Positions 7,161 to 8,184 of a DNA stretch of 8,184 bases are shown one piece after another. Source of the DNA: Wolbachia endosymbiont of Cylisticus convexus. Its GTDB lineage: Bacteria; Pseudomonadota; Alphaproteobacteria; Rickettsiales; Anaplasmataceae. The notes beneath the pieces are model-generated. The model was not told the DNA's origin, ran no database searches, and was given only the letters and a program-made list of their open reading frames with translations. The position numbers and the translations under genes are program-made. The number at the start of each line of letters is the position of its first letter. The first letter of the stretch is position 1. The stretch is from NCBI RefSeq assembly GCF_003344345.1, contig NZ_QPIP01000067.1, positions 1 to 8,184 on the forward strand. Direction: 5' to 3'.

Positions 7161-7506
7161 AGACTTCTTGCATAACCTAAGGAAGCAGCTCAAAATTATA
7201 GAAAGAGGCAAAACCGTAAACCGAAACGCCTTCGTCTATTTCTATACCTGTCTGAAATTATTTTAAATCGCTTAAGTAAACCAATAACTACAACTCTTTG
7301 GCTAGAAAATTCTCTGCTTTTTTGTCTTTTGGTAAAGGGTGCTTTTTTGATCTCCTATGAGGGAGTTGAACATTTTTATGAAACTTTTGCATACCCCTAT
7401 CAGCTAAAACTTGATAACATCGACTCTTTAAAAATCCTAAAGTCATGTCATTTACCGTTAGCAAAGGAAGTACATACAATTTTCTTACTTTCTTTTGCTA
7501 TAACTA
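7161..7506 (-). mobile_element. IS5-family element, 3' part only, interrupted by IS630 copy 2
   Basis: AGACTTCTTGCATAA at 7161-7175 looks like the terminal inverted repeat of a Wolbachia IS5-group element (from memory). It sits directly after the stop of a decayed transposase, as is usual in this group. The transposase similarity continues to about 7506 and stops where the IS630 end begins at the TA 7507-7508. The rest of the element, if it survives, would lie beyond the far end of the IS630 copy, outside the window. Confidence 0.65.
7177..7506 (-). pseudogene. IS5-family DDE transposase fragment, C-terminal part
   Basis: Read from 7506 downwards across several frames, the fragment gives KKIVCTSFANGK, HDFRIFKES, QVLADRG, MQKFHKNVQLPHRRSKKHPL, then IGLLKRFKIISDRYRNRRRR, FGLRF and YNFELLP before TAG at 7177. 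This order matches the C-terminal half of IS5-group transposases, whose second catalytic Asp is in the LADRG stretch and which end in RYRNRRKRFGLRFNL...YNFEL. At least three frameshifts and an internal stop (after FANGK) are present, and the N-terminal half is missing, so it cannot make a working enzyme. The single open frame 7479-7288 covers only the middle. The family call rests on remembered motif patterns. Confidence 0.72.
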
Positions 7507-7525
7507 TAGCCCTACTCATAATAGT
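7507..7525 (+). repeat. Degenerate terminal inverted repeat of IS630 copy 2
   Basis: Sixteen of 19 bases match the end of copy 1 (mismatches at positions 5, 8 and 9). The mismatches fit the generally greater decay of this copy. Confidence 0.75.
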
Positions 7526-7555
7526 CGAAAAAGAGTAAGATATGGATTTATAGTA

Positions 7556-8184
7556 GTGAAGGTAAATAGTTATGACGTAAGGAAAAAGGTAATGGAAGCG
7601 TTGGATGAAGGAGAAAACTATTGCCAAGAGATTTAAGATCGGAAAAACAACTTTATATGAGTGGAAGAAAAGACGTGAGAAAACGGGAGATTTTCAGTCA
7701 AAAACGTGGGCTATAACCATAAAATTACCGACTGGAATGCATTTGCAAGGTGGCAAAACTCAGTCAGAGATGCTGGTGCAATATTAGTAGACAATCGAGC
7801 ACTTAAAAATATAGGATTCACAAGACTTACGGATACAAAGAAAGAAATGAGGAAAAGCGAGCTCAATTTGTAAGGGTTATAGCGACAAAAGAACCTCAAA
7901 ACTTAGTATATATAGATGAATCTGGTATTGATAATACCGAAGACTATCCCTATGGATATTGCCAGAAAGGACAGCCCTAAAATCTGGAATCAGCATGGTT
8001 GCAGCCTTAAGTGGAAGAAAAATAGTTGCTCCGTTAATCTTTGAAGGCCACTGCAATATGTTAATAAATGGTTTGAGCAATTTCTGACACCGATCTGGAC
8101 AAACTTTGATAATGCTACTTTTCATAAGTCTAATAAGATTACCGAACTTGCTAAAGGGGTTGGTGCAGAAATTTTATATCTGCC
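7556..8184 (+). pseudogene. IS630-family transposase, heavily decayed and cut by the window end
   Basis: The gene begins at GTG 7556 in a context like copy 1 (TTTATAGTAGTGAAGGTAA), but the codons around the usual MPAAY start are deleted. Recognisable pieces in order and in shifting frames: SYDVRKKVMEALDEGE, TIAKRFKIGKTTLYEWKKR, KTGDFQSK, GYNHKITDWNAFA, YKERNEEKRAQF, IATKEPQNLVYIDESGIDN (first catalytic Asp), GRKIVAPLIFEGHCNML, WFEQFLTP and FDNATFHKSNKITELAKG (second catalytic Asp). There are several frameshifts and at least one sizeable deletion after YCQKGQ compared with copy 1. The catalytic Glu would lie past the window end. Short open frames at 7445-7636 and 7605-7787 are pieces of this gene, not separate genes. 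Confidence 0.82.

Larger units (their letters stand above)
7507..8184 (+). mobile_element. IS630-family insertion sequence copy 2, runs off the window
   Basis: The left end TAGCCCTACTCATAATAGT (7507-7525) matches the 19-base end of copy 1 with three mismatches, and TA at 7507-7508 fits the target duplication. The element lies in opposite orientation to copy 1 and is clearly related along its whole visible length, with many small deletions. The window ends inside the DDE domain, so the right end is not seen. Confidence 0.85.

Noticed and set aside
7605..7787. Stand-alone 60-residue HTH protein
   Set aside because: It is a frame fragment of the decayed IS630 transposase; the same HTH segment lies in copy 1, and flanking pieces continue in other frames.
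1..8184. A composite transposon carrying the pur, pst and trmD genes between two IS630 copies
   Set aside because: The enclosed genes are single-copy housekeeping genes with normal composition, and both IS copies are defective and differently decayed. Independent insertions explain the layout better.

Overview
The window looks like a piece of a Wolbachia or close Anaplasmataceae (Rickettsiales) chromosome. The basis is very AT-rich sequence, the character of the proteins, decayed insertion sequences around single-copy housekeeping genes, and a broken ChpT-like phosphotransferase gene. This assignment is made by recognition, not by a search.

Layout. Positions 1-941 hold an IS630-family element on the minus strand, with perfect 19-bp inverted ends that include a TA at each edge. 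Its transposase frame is broken three times. Positions 942-1195 are non-coding or hold a faint gene remnant. Next come two minus-strand gene pairs, each joined by a 4-base ATGA overlap: pstA-purQ (3240 to 1196) and trmD-rplS (4534 to 3462). The gap between them carries a palindromic repeat of a type I associate with Wolbachia. A 65-bp divergent gap separates trmD from purC (plus strand, 4600-5322). purC converges on purM (minus strand, 6356-5319), and their stop codons share the four bases TTAA. At 6494-7128 lies a ChpT/HPTransfase-like gene split by a -1 frameshift in a run of nine A. Downstream is the 3' part of a degenerate IS5-family element (7161-7506), interrupted at a TA by a second, more decayed IS630 copy on the plus strand (7507 to the window end).

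Function. purQ, purC and purM encode three steps of de novo purine synthesis (FGAR amidotransfer glutaminase, AIR synthase, SAICAR synthase). pstA is the inner-membrane permease of the phosphate ABC transporter, and its stop overlaps the purQ start. rplS and trmD form a widespread translation pair. The ChpT-like protein would be the relay between CckA and CtrA in alphaproteobacterial cell-cycle control, if it is still made.

I found no new defence, secondary-metabolite or other undescribed system. The most interesting signals are an in-frame A AAA AAG slippery site followed directly by a stop in the ChpT-like gene, the same heptamer at the first frame break of the left IS630 transposase, and a frame break shared by both IS630 copies.
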